A stretch of DNA of 64,000 bases from Pilatotrama ljubarskyi (taxonomy: Eukaryota > Basidiomycota > Agaricomycetes > Polyporales > Polyporaceae): NCBI GenBank assembly GCA_022385805.1, contig MU277766.1:4051-68050 (forward strand), in the 5' to 3' direction. This document shows positions 1-10,167 of the stretch, piece after piece. Each line of letters starts with the position of its first letter. Within the stretch, counting starts at the first letter, position 1. The notes under the pieces were generated by a model. That model was not told where the DNA came from. It did not search any database and was given only the letters and a program-made list of their open reading frames with translations. A program made the translations under genes and the position numbers.

Positions 1-494
1 CCGGAGTTTCTCAGCCCCGAACTCCGAGTCCTAGTCCGAACTCCGGCCTACTCAGTTCCCAACTCTGGAGCTCCCTAGTCCGCACAGCCCTAACAAAGGC
101 CTTCCTTATTTGTTGGGGCTACTTAGTATAAATAGTGTGCTGGTAGTAACCTTTGCCTCAGTTCAGATACCTTGTTACTTTCGGCTACTTTCTCTGCTTA
201 TCCCTCGCGTTATCCCTATACTTACCTCCACCCAATCCATCCTTCCTTTCCCCCTGCCACTCTTGTCTCAGAACTCCACTCATTCATGCGTCGGAACTCC
301 TTCGGGCTCCCGAAACCTTGTTGACGTACTCCAGTAAATAGGGGACACTAGATGAGGCCGCTCAGGGTGTTACTGATAGTTTCACCGAAGTCCCCATCCC
401 TTCATGTCGTAGCCAGAACTCCTCGGAATTCCTCTGGTTCCCCAGCCTCTGCTCTGCCTGCCATCTACGGCACATGTCCTAACAGAGCTCACCA
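1..494. other. LTR-like repetitive debris
   Basis: No intact gene is visible here. The stretch is rich in AACTC and GTCC words, has a TATA-like box (TATAAATAG near 127-135) followed by a pyrimidine-rich run, and contains two copies of the word CCTAACA (ending near 95 and 484). The same word ends a related stretch near 4199 that also follows a TATA box. This is the kind of ending seen in fungal Ty3/gypsy LTRs, but I find no matching 5' end or target-site duplication, so the LTR reading is inference. Confidence 0.25.
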
Positions 495-1158
495 TTGCTG
501 TGGGGACCGAGAGTGGAGCTCGTGATTCAGGGAATGGGTAAGTACTTCCTTCTGCGTACCCACCACCATGCTCATCATGTATGCAGGAATGCGAAGTGCA
601 GGAAACATGCCAAGCGCCACAATGAAGAGACCTCAAGCAACTCCTCGTCAGATGTGTTGGGCGACGTCCCCTGGAAAGCTAGACCGCCATGCCCACACCA
701 TGTATCCTCACGGCTTCCTGAGCCCTCCCATTTGCCAGTGGAAGTCTGACAAATTTCTCGTCTGCCGCCATCATCCTCTAGATTTGTCTCAACAGACCCT
801 CAGCCCTCACATCAAGCCTCCTTGTTGTCATTGGCATCACGTCAACCTTCCATAGCGGCATCTTCCCGCTCAACACCATCATCTTTTGTCAACACCTTCT
901 GGCCCAAGCAAATTTGATCAGAGCAACTCCGTTATCAGCGGTCTCAACCCCTTGCAGACCAGGATGGCTAAGCCTGTTGGAAAGGCACAGGAGGACAACA
1001 CTGTGGACAAGGATGATCTTGGTCATGAGGATCAAGGCATTGGTGTCAGATACAGCAGGCCCAAGGATCAAGATGATGGAGTAGAACATGAGTGGCTCAA
1101 CAGCCATCGACCCAGTATGTTTACTTCTTCATCTGACCTGCGGTTACTCACACCTATC

Positions 1159-1849
1159 AAGGCAACAAGGGGGGGTAGGCTGGTGTAGTGGAAAACCAGT
1201 CCTCTGTGGGGGTTCGATGGGCTTGACCACGCTCCTGCAACCAGGTGTTTGAATCCCCTTGCCTCTGACCTCGGTGCCCCGTTTTGGGGCACTGAGTGTC
1301 TCCCACTCTGATTACATCATCAGCCTGGACTCGGGCAATTGGGACCTACCAGGTCCCAGTACGCGCCCATGCATCCCTGCACAGTCTGGGTCTCGTAGGA
1401 GTAGGCACCGCCAGCCTGGGCTTTGGCCCCGCCGTGCAGCTGCTACAAGTAACCACATAACGACCACCGGCGTAGCCCGGCCGACCTGTCTGCTGCGGCG
1501 TGGGAAACCATGGCGGAGTCCAGCACGTGCACAACCAGACCGAAGAGCAGGTGTAACCAATGGCAGTGGGCTCGGCTTAGGGGGGCCCGGGAGGCATCAG
1601 TCTGGCCCGACTCTGTGAGGGAATGACAGGCAGCAGAAGAGTTTGGAAGGAGGTCACACGCTGCCAACTGGTCACGCATGATTAATTACTGTTCACAACG
1701 CCCCATCCACAATGTATGCTTTGTGTTACAGTTCATTGATCAGTTATTACCTATGTCAGAACAATATGTGGAAACCAGTTGTACATAGTCTACCATAAGG
1801 CTCAGCCTTCAAGGACTATGAACGAGGAATCCGAATAAAGGCAACAAGG
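1159..1849. repeat. 12-bp target-site duplication flanking the SINE-like insert
   Basis: The two copies lie at 1159-1170 and 1838-1849 and are identical. The left copy is read in an open frame that ends at the insertion, consistent with an insertion into a pre-existing coding or intronic stretch of the decayed gene. Confidence 0.65.
1171..1837 (+). mobile_element. SINE-like retroposon, tRNA-derived head
   Basis: A 667-bp insert sits between two perfect 12-bp copies of AAGGCAACAAGG (1159-1170 and 1838-1849). Its left end looks like a degenerate tRNA gene. An A-box-like TGGTGTAGTGG lies near 1181-1191 and a B-box-like GTTTGAATCC near 1249-1258, about 60 nt apart as in tRNA-derived RNA polymerase III promoters. 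A perfect 7-bp stem (GTGCCCC/GGGGCAC) follows at about 1274-1292. No poly-A tail is seen at the right end. The direct repeat and pol III boxes are visible in the sequence; mobilisation by a LINE is inference from how SINEs generally move. Confidence 0.55.
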
Positions 1850-3014
1850 ATCACAGTGTGAAGGTGTTGGTGCCTACTCAGGTCAGTGTCACCCTTGTGA
1901 GCTCTACATATGCTGACATAGTATTTCAGAGAGAGCGTAAGACCACCATCACACTGGTGACAGGCAAGGTCAGTGCTGGCGGGAAAAAGCAAGAGCCATG
2001 TCAGATTAAAGAGCTCTGACATCTCTGAAGAGCTACGGGAAGACTTTGTGGAATACCTTGTATCTCGAGTGTGCGAGCTGGAAGGAACACAGAAGCCGTG
2101 GACTGGCCTGTTGGTTGGTGAGATTCAGATGCTTCTCAAGACCGTTTTCCCTGACATTAACTACATTCTGCAACCTCAAGACACTGTGGTAGATGTGGTA
2201 TGTTGTTGTGCTGATCTCCCTGAAGCTCGCTGTTCACCTGCATTCCTTAGATCAACATCTGCCTCACATCCTGGTGGTCTGAGTTCTGCAGGCATGCCCT
2301 TGCTGCTGTCGATGCCTACTTCACTGTGAATACATTGCCTGACTCGTACGACTTCTCGACTGTTGATGGTCATCATGATTACTGCCTGGATGAGCTGCTG
2401 AATGGCAAGGATGCCGAGGGCCTACCGTTCATATGACAGGACTGGTGCTCATTGAAGAAGCATAATGTTGAGTTTTGTTCAACTGTGACTTGTCACTGCT
2501 GGCTGACATATTCCCAGGGCACGTTTGAGAGTCCTCTCATTCTAGAGACCTTTGGGCTCACTCATCTCCCCATCCTCAAGAGGATTCCCAAGGCCAGGTG
2601 CTCTGCTCAACCCTTCACTGACGCTCTTATTCTCACAAAGCTTGCGGTAAGTACGGTGTCACTGCATCTTTGTTGGGCCCATGGGCCCATCAATTTTGTT
2701 GGGAGGTCAGGTATGCTCTCAATATATGGTGTACTGGGGAGTTGCTGGACACCAAGCAAGCCTTGAACCAATTTTCTGAGCAGAACTACGGCAACAGGGT
2801 CATCCTAGTCCACAGCATCAAGACCTTCGTGAAGAAGGCTTCACATTTCTTACCCACCATCCTTGCCTTCTCTCCGGCCAAGTGGGAGTCCATCTATAAG
2901 AGTGCTTTGTCTTGCTATCATGATGCTTGCACAAGGAACCCCTAGAGGAAGGCTCATTCTGAGGCTCCAGAGGATGCACAGGAGGATGAGCATGTTATTG
3001 TGCATTCCAGCTAG

Positions 3015-3735
3015 GTGAGTGTATATCTTACACTGCTTGCTCGATTTTCACCTTTTTTCCTGACAGATATTATATCCATCAACCTTCATCATGGCTAGGT
3101 GTGATGTGACTCTTATTGTATGCATGCTGATCTCATATTATGCTGTAGATTCTGCTAATCAGTAGTCCCTACTGGCTGTATCCTTGACCCTGTTCCATGC
3201 TAGTCTCGTTTACATTACTTGATCATGCTAATTGAGCCAGCTTCAGATCAGCCCTAATCAGCTTTGTAGATTACATTGGTTAATCATGTATCTAGGCCAT
3301 ATCATATGCTACAAGCCAAATAATGTCAATATGACCCACAACATCATGAACTGCTCCTTGATAGACAACAGCTCGTGTCCTAACAGTAGGTATAGCCACA
3401 TAATTAGGCAATGTAAGCCATGATCAGGCAGTATTAGTCACAACTGACAGTTGGCATAGAGAAGCCCATTATAATGCAGTAACTTAAACCAGCCTCACAA
3501 CCAGGTGGATATAAGTCCAAATTAGGCAGTGCTAGTCATAGCTGACAGTGAGTATAGACAAAACCACCAGGCAATCATCAGTCTTCCTGCAACACACATA
3601 TGTTGGAAGGAGCATAATTCTGAAGACATTCAGAAGATTTCACAGTTACAGGATTAGACAATCACAGCCACCATTGCCAGCACCTTCCTTGCTAGCACCT
3701 GCTAGTCAAGATGCCTGACAGTAGTCACCTGTAAC
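3015..3735. other. AT-rich spacer with diverged short repeats
   Basis: No coding region is supported. A motif resembling AGGCAGT.TTAGTCA.A.CTGACAGT occurs twice (about 3424-3450 and 3516-3548) with divergence, and CCTAACA recurs near 3384. It looks like old repeat sequence. Confidence 0.3.
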
Positions 3736-4199
3736 TGTGATAGACATTTTTTGCTGTGTTCGACACCCCCACTGGAGTGTGGCCAGTCAAAGTGACTATT
3801 GCCCATTGGTGACTATTGTGGCTGGTGCCAGCCCAGATAGCCACCTGCGCATATTGCTGATGCACCTCTCTACACGCCTCTGTTGGGCTGATTCTTATGC
3901 TCAGCCTTTTGAACTTCTGGCTCTTCCCTTTGTCCCTTCCTTGGCTTGAGCTCGGCCCCAGCATCCAGTCATGTCTGACATGCGACCCGCCGAGACCCTG
4001 TGAGAGAGTGGTGGCGATATAAAAGCAATAGACGGCTTCCGTTCACCCAACTCAAGTGTGTGGTAATAGAACCTTGCTAATAGCTTCGTGAAAGTCCTCA
4101 CCTTTGCTGTGCCTCTGTCTGGACATCCTCAACTCCAAAGTCCGCATTTTTGTAGTCCGCATCCCCAACTCTAGACTTAACACCAGCACGTCCCTAACA
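3736..4199 (+). mobile_element. Possible solo LTR (degenerate)
   Basis: A candidate of about 450 bp begins near the word TGTGTTCGACAC (about 3754) and ends with CCCTAACA at 4199. It has a plausible core promoter (GATATAAAAG near 4016-4025) about 180 nt before the end, as expected for an LTR U3-R junction. The last 70 nt share AACTC/GTCCGCA words with positions 20-95. No 5-bp target-site duplication was found and no gag or pol sequence flanks it, so the boundaries are uncertain. Confidence 0.3.
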
Positions 4200-5183
4200 G
4201 TGTGCGAGCTGGTGCTGAGGATACATGTTCGAGGTGAACAATGCACTGACTTCATGTGGTGGTGGCAGTCTGCCCACTTATCTTATCTCTTATTGATGGA
4301 TATGGTAGGTAGGGGCTCCTATTGATGAGACGAAAAGTGGCTTCAATTTTGCAGGTGCAATAAACCAGTCATAAACCTTGTCAAGCAAGGTAAAGCTGAC
4401 TCTGTGGTGATGGTACAGTATGAAAGTCACATGGTCATTCAGCAGATATGTGGATGAGTTTCAGCCCAAAAGCGACAGATATGAATCCAGTTCCGTTGAG
4501 ATTTACCTGCGTACAGTTGAAAGCGGTGGTTGAAAAGTCAGCTGTTAAATGTCCGCTTTCAGTGAGTCATGTCATGAGTCAGGAAACCAGGTTGAAAACC
4601 AGGCGAAGGTGAATCAAGGTTGAAATGCAGCAGCCTTTCACCCCTTATGGACTATCTTACTCCTCTGATGGCTCCGATGTACACAATGAAACACAAATAA
4701 GCACAGTTCCATCACAATCAGACACTGATATGCAGAGAATACAAGACTATCAACGCTATATACTGTAGATATCCAGGCAGTGAATCACGTGGAATCCTCC
4801 TAGATATGATACTCCTTCATACAGTCTCTCGGCCATGATCTGAAGACATACCCCACCAGGGCTATGTGTGAGAACACGCCTGGACAACATGCCTGAAGAG
4901 CGACACACTGGCGTGAGCTCTCGTGACCATATATAGGGTGATACGAGCCTAGAAGGGAAGTTTTAAGCACAGAAGCATAAGCAATCACAAGAGAAAAAAC
5001 ACACTGAACCCTAGGCCACCACCCTATCAAGTCTAGATGTAGATATCCCTGCAAGTATCAGCTCTCGCTCCTACCAGTTAACGTGCCAAAAGGAGACATG
5101 ATGATGACAACAGAGCCTGAGGGCCTGTGGCAAGCCAGTCTGTAAGCACCGCTGGAGGCTCTCCACAGACAGATCAGTGATGC
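4200..5183. other. Non-coding spacer before the mariner element
   Basis: Only short open frames without family motifs or coding-style codon use are present. I see no gene, RNA or clear repeat. Confidence 0.3.
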
Positions 5184-5185
5184 TA

Positions 5186-5213
5186 CTTGTGGGTGCTAAA
5201 AGTATGGAAACAC
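5186..5213 (+). repeat. Left terminal inverted repeat of the mariner element
   Basis: It starts CTTGTGGGTGCTAAAAGTAT directly after the TA dinucleotide at 5184-5185 and pairs with 6488-6515 on the other strand, with three mismatches. Confidence 0.85.
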
Positions 5214-5329
5214 CCACTCATTTTGAGTCATCATTTTCTCACGCTCGATCTTTGCGGTATACTTGGGTGTTCGTTCCAGTGCTCCTGCATCATGATAATG
5301 TATGAAAGGTAATGCATTGATTGGTACAA

Positions 5330-6406
5330 TCAGTACTTTGTGTGCCGCCCATGAGCCTGCAAGACAGCCCTAACCCTCGCCCGCATCCTTGATGTCTCCC
5401 TCTTGACCACCTCATCAGGCATTTCCTCCCACGCTGCCTTTGCCGCTTCCCAAAGTGAGTTCAGGGATTTGTAGGCCCCAGGCATATCTTGCACCTGCTT
5501 CTTGAGTTTGAACCAGAGTGGCTCAATTGGGTTCAAATCAGGTGAACTCGGGGGATGTGTGAGCTGCTTGATGCCTAGTTGGGAACGTGCTTGTGCCGTA
5601 ACCTTGGCTTTATGTGCCAGAGCCCCATCTTCCACCACCAACATCCTCTTACCCGTCTCATCCTGCATCTGTCTGTAGAATGCCAGGAGAGGGCCTTCGA
5701 GGATTTGTTCCATGTACCCCTTTGCACCCAGACCACCACGACTCCCTAAGGTGCTTGACTCAGTGGAGTCTCGCTGGGACCGTGGCAGATCCAGATGCAC
5801 AAGGGGCCCCTTTCTCCCATGCGCAATGCAGCCTCAGACCATTACAGTCTGTTTGCTGCTTGTAGGAAAGGAAGGTAACACACACTCAGGCAGAATAGCC
5901 TCACCAGGTCGGCGGGTAACATACCAGTATGTCACAACCTCACCTAAGCGCAACACAGTCTCATCTGTCCAGATGACCTGTGTCCAGTTCCTCTTCAGGT
6001 TCTGGCGTGCCCATTGATGGCGCTTGCGCATTGTTGTGATGGAGAGATAGGGCTTACGACGGGCAATATACTGACGATATCCAGCCTCTCGGGCAGGCTG
6101 GCGAACCTGCTGCTCAGAATACCCTCCTGCCTCCTTCCCAATCAACCTGTATGGCCAAAAGCGGTGTTGACGAATAGTACGGAGTATCTTGCGTTTATCA
6201 CAGATGGTGAGCACCCGAGGTCGGCCAGTGCGAGGAAGAGAGTGGTGGGTGTGATAGCACTCGTCACGCTTGACTGTTTTGTAGCAGGTGGATCTAGCAA
6301 CTTCTACATGCTTGGCTATCTCCTGATAGGAAAAGCCAGCATTTCGAAGGGCAATGATTTGACCACGCTTAGAGGGTGAGAATTGTGTGGTGCCAGCAGG
6401 AGCCAT
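5330..6406 (-). pseudogene. Tc1-like transposase with one premature stop
   Basis: The reading frame starts at ATG 6406 (MAPAGTTQFSPSKRGQI) and runs to 5330, about 358 codons, in a single frame broken only by TGA at 5834-5836. The N-terminal half has helix-turn-helix segments (around ALRNAGFSYQEIAKHVEVA) for binding the inverted repeats. The catalytic triad is recognisable: Asp in WTDET, Asp in VVEDGALAHKA and Glu in SPDLNPIEPLW. Second Asp and Glu are 34 residues apart (DD34E). In relatives the stop position is normally Trp in a VMVWG-type motif, so TGG to TGA is the likely lesion. Open frame upstream of 6406 lies partly outside the element and is not part of the gene. Confidence 0.85.
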
Positions 6407-6487
6407 GATAATGGTTACGGTTAGAGAGATAAATTGGTCAAAAGTTGGGTGACGCTTGTTGGCACTTAACGTGACCTGTGACATCAT

Positions 6488-6515
6488 GTGTTTCCATACT
6501 TTCAGTGCCCACAAG
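6488..6515 (-). repeat. Right terminal inverted repeat of the mariner element
   Basis: Read on the minus strand from 6515 it begins CTTGTGGGCACTGAAAGTAT, and it is followed on the plus strand by TA at 6516-6517. Confidence 0.85.
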
Positions 6516-6517
6516 TA

Positions 6518-8423
6518 GTATTTAGCAGGGCATTCAGCATGGAGGAGAGAGATCTCAGATAGGTGCAAGCATGTTACAGAGGAGCTAGGTTTTTGTAACA
6601 GGGGAGGCCTGGGGAGAGCACATGGTGGGACAAAAGAAAGAGGGAGAGATGCAGAGCATCCGTCCTTGCGGCCCTCTTTGCATAAGGCGCCGGTACTCCA
6701 TTTGAGAAGGTCCACGGTGCCATCCGTGTACAGTGTTCTTGTGTTAGATGCAATGGATGTGTACATGTTCCGACTACCTGCGATGCTAGAGCATGACCGC
6801 GAGGCGCGTGGAAACATAAATCCATTGATACACTTGATGGGGGTAATTCTGCATAGAACATGCTGTCGCTGCTCTTGATGCACCGTACACTCAGACCTCG
6901 TGAAGTTTTGAGATGACGTCGTCCTCGCCGCTGAGCATCACTACTGCACATCGTGCATGCAGCCTCCAGCGGCTACCGCGCCTCTGTCTCGTAGCCACGT
7001 GTGTCGACTTCCCATCGTGCCCTGGGTGATGACTCCTACCGGTGATATAACACTTCCTAGGCGTATCCGAAGTTTACTCTACCGGATCGCACAGTTTAAC
7101 TATTGCGCGGGTATTCTCCGTACACGAAGATGTCGCTGCAGGTAGTATTTTATGCTCAAAGCAGTGAGTCGGATATTCACCCCGCCCTCATCCGTTATCC
7201 ACCTTTCACCCACGCCAGGCTGAAAACGGTGTCCGAGCGCTGTGTAAGCGCCGGTTGACTTCTACACCGCCAAACACTTCTCAGGTTACGAGCACCCGGA
7301 TTTCTCACGTTGCGAGTCCCTGCTTCGTCGGAGGTAGATGGCCCGCCTATCACAATTCCGCCAGCAGGCCTGATCAGCTTGCCACCAGCCCATCCAACAT
7401 CTCACGACGCCGTCCTTGCGCCCTTTGAGCAATGCCGGGCTCCAGGCCACCGTGCCCTCTCGTTCGAGCATGCGCTCTTCGTATACTACCGGCATCTCTT
7501 TCTCTGCCATCTCGTGCCGTACCCTTTGAGGCCCCGCTTGCCATCGTTAACGACCGCTTCGCCGAAGCGTGTTGGGCGATGTTTGTACCACCCTCCCTCA
7601 TATATAACTTTGTGCTCGTAGCCATCAACGGTGTCGTCCACTCTTGTTTCGCCCCCTTCATCATCTCCACTGAAGTGTGAGCAGTGTGGGCTCCCTATGG
7701 TGGGCGACTCCGCAGGTAGGTCCTCGGTGAAGTTCCAGGGTACTGGAGCTCGAGGTACAATAAGTGATGTCTTGGCTGACTGGCGTGGTTGATCAGCTGC
7801 GTATTGTCGTGCGCCATGTCCTCAGTACAGATTGAGTAGAAAAGTCCTCCATATGTTGTTCTATTGCGAGTTACTGCCGTACTGTACAAGTGTGCAATTT
7901 CCTAGTATTGGCTGCTGTATATTGATACTTGGACCGGAAGTGCTGCGAATTTATTTTTTATTCATATTTGATTGCCCAACATCCAATACGGCAAGGTTCA
8001 AACGTTCACCATGAGTCGAAGTGGATGGGAATTAGCGCTTTGCCGCTCATCGAGTAATTCTGTAGAGATCGAAAAGAGTCCATACTTAGCGGGTTGTGTG
8101 CGGGGCGAATCTCTCGTAGCCGACCAAAAAAGATGCGCCCGGCGAAGCGAGAAAACACATAGCGGCAACATCTGCTGGCAGCTTGCCACCAGGCGTCCAC
8201 GGCAGCTGGTGGAGAGGGGGACCTGCTCGGAGCCTCTGATAATATTTGTCATGACCATTGCGGTCGCCTGACGGAGGTGCCATCATCCGCTCCCACGACC
8301 CTCCTCGACCCCAGCCCAAATCAACCTGACGGTCAGGCCTCGCGTGTTTGGCGGTGTATACGCGGCATTTTGCACAGTGTGATTTGATGGGTAACGGAGA
8401 TTCCGTATTCTCCGGAAATACCG
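6518..8423. other. Gene-poor spacer right of the mariner element
   Basis: Open frames here are short, lack introns with good splice signals and match no family I know. The last few hundred bases may hold the lost 5' part of the nuclease-like relic that follows. Confidence 0.3.
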
Positions 8424-9358
8424 GTGTCTCTATCTCGAACTCCTTTTGCAACTTCCTTCATCTTTGCCAAGTATCTTATGGCCTACCTCATCCATTCGGC
8501 CAAAGGTGGGAGGGACTGGACGGAAAATGATCTGGATGCCTACAACATCCGTATTCAGCTCGAGGATGCAGCCGCTTTCTTCGGACAAGACCACCTACCT
8601 CTTCCCCCTGTCGATCAAGAAATCTTGACGAGACAAGAGGCCGACGATATGACCTCTGATTGCAACGCCGAGCTCATCAACCTCCTCGATCTCGCCATGA
8701 AGCCGGCCAGCGCGGAAGATTCCGCCATCGACGACTTTGCGGTTGAGCTACTCCATCACCTTGGCTAGTACGTCAAACGCCACAGAGTTGCCCGCACTCG
8801 CAAGGATATTCCCTTCTTGATCTGCGGAGAATGGAGGAATGCGCTGACGGATGTTTGCCTTATTGACTGCCTCCAAAACGATATAATCCTGGTGGTGCAG
8901 GAAGACAAGCGTTTCAATTCCCTTAAGCCTCGCGACCCTGTCCCCCAACTGATTGCGGAGGCTATCGCCGCCTTCGACTACAACAACAGGCTGCGAGTCT
9001 CAGCCGGACATGCGCCTGTCGACTCCAAGGTTTGTGTTGCCTTTGGCCTATGAATATGCATCCTCTGCTGACATGCATGTAGATAATGCCAGGCATAATC
9101 TTGGTCGGGACGACTCCCAACTTCTACAAGATCCCGGTCACCGCTGATCTCGTGCGCCACGTACGTTATGGGACATACCCGACTGAACCTACCATTGTCT
9201 CTGCCCACGTCCCCACCGTCCCCAGGCCTCTTCGCCGGTACAGCGAGGGTATGAAACCGCTTGACAACAGGCAGGCGATTCTCCGCTGCTATGAGGCGTT
9301 CAAGCGAGTCATCGGCATCCACTCGCCTGTCGCAGCTGATGCCATTCACTGGCATTAG
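8424..9358 (+). pseudogene. PD-(D/E)XK-like uncharacterised basidiomycete protein, relic
   Basis: Two exons are readable, 8424-9029 and 9083-9358, joined by a 53-nt GTTTGT...TAG intron. The first has an in-frame TAG at 8766-8768 inside otherwise continuous coding sequence (AVELLHHLG, stop, YVKRHRVARTRKD). No ATG occurs near the left end, so the 5' part is missing or split. The segment ICGEWRNALTDVCLID followed by ILVVQEDKRF has the spacing and E-x-K signature of a PD-(D/E)XK nuclease fold (Asp in TDV, Glu and Lys in QEDK). I recall similar proteins as repeated hypothetical families in polypores. Nuclease activity is inference. Confidence 0.55.
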
Positions 9359-10167
9359 GGCGATGTGATTGGTCACCAAGCAGTACCCAAGCAGTGACTG
9401 GAGGATAGATAGCTTCGGCTTGCGGAAAGTGGGGGAAGTTCCAGGACTGCTGAAACTCGTAGCTCTCGCGTGAGGGACTAGACCGGAAGCCATGGATATG
9501 CGCATTTTCTTTGCTTACCTGTGACTCGGATAGTTGCGGTGGCTCTGTAGTCAGTAGCGCATGCACCATAGTTTGGTCACCGGTTTCTCCGTTGAAGGGG
9601 TGAGCGGCATGGTCATGATGATCCTTACCTCTCTCACGACTGCCGCGCGAATCTGTGTCGAATGGCGCCCTCCTTGACTCCTTTGACTCTTATGTCACCG
9701 TCCCGCGATTTAGCAAGATAACACAGTTTTGCCGGGCCACAACGTTCCTCTAGTACGACTTGAGAGCTGGACTCGTCCATAACAATCCAGCAGGATATCG
9801 ACCTGTAGTTGGACGAGCACTCCAGTTATCACGGGAGCTGACAGGTAAGGAATATTCTACTTCCCTCCATGCCGATCCTCCTGGGAATCTCTGATTAGAG
9901 TGGTCCTACGTTGCTAACACTCGGAGCCCCTCGACGATACATCATGCACAATATTCTGAGCGAAGGCACCAGCAGGAGTTCGGCCGCACACTTGCGGCGC
10001 CCCCGCCAAAACCGCCACAGCAGCGCCCCGGCGGTATCTGTACATGGCAGCTTTGAGTATAATTACGACGGCCGAATTTACACACAACATCGCAGAAAGG
10101 AGGAATTGTCTACAATACTTAGCACGGCACAGCCGAGTATACTTGTGTACAGATGCACGTCTCTCCC
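9359..10167. other. Intergenic, nothing recognised
   Basis: Downstream of the relic and beyond the 3' end of the minus-strand CCCH gene. No gene-like frame with splice support is seen. Confidence 0.35.

Larger units (their letters stand above)
495..3014 (+). pseudogene. Decayed multi-exon repeat-family gene (uncharacterised)
   Basis: Fragments in coding-like order suggest a former gene. There is a Ser/Pro-rich basic N-terminal part (about 500-1160), then an exon at 1973-2197, a 53-nt intron (2198-2250) and a further exon. That exon meets an in-frame TGA at 2434-2436, after which the same frame stays open to the splice donor near 2644. A GTAAGT intron follows and the last exon reads through to TAG (2943-2945), beyond which the same frame stays open to another TAG at 3012-3014. 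The stops and the SINE-like insertion at 1171-1837 show that it is dead. The C-terminal half (motifs RYALNIWCTGE and FLPTILAFSPAKW) reminds me of the repetitive DUF6532-type proteins of agaricomycetes. That is recall, not a search result. Confidence 0.5.
5186..6515 (-). mobile_element. Tc1/mariner DNA transposon, near-complete
   Basis: The element is 1,330 bp long, flanked by TA on both sides (5184-5185 and 6516-6517), the hallmark target duplication of the Tc1/mariner superfamily. Terminal inverted repeats of 28 nt match at 25 positions. It encodes one transposase on the minus strand (5330-6406) with a DD34E spacing. The only visible lesion is a single premature stop, so the copy is structurally young or recently decayed. 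Confidence 0.9.

Noticed and set aside
6407..6883. N-terminal extension of the mariner transposase frame
   Set aside because: It runs past the right inverted repeat into flanking DNA, so it cannot belong to the element.
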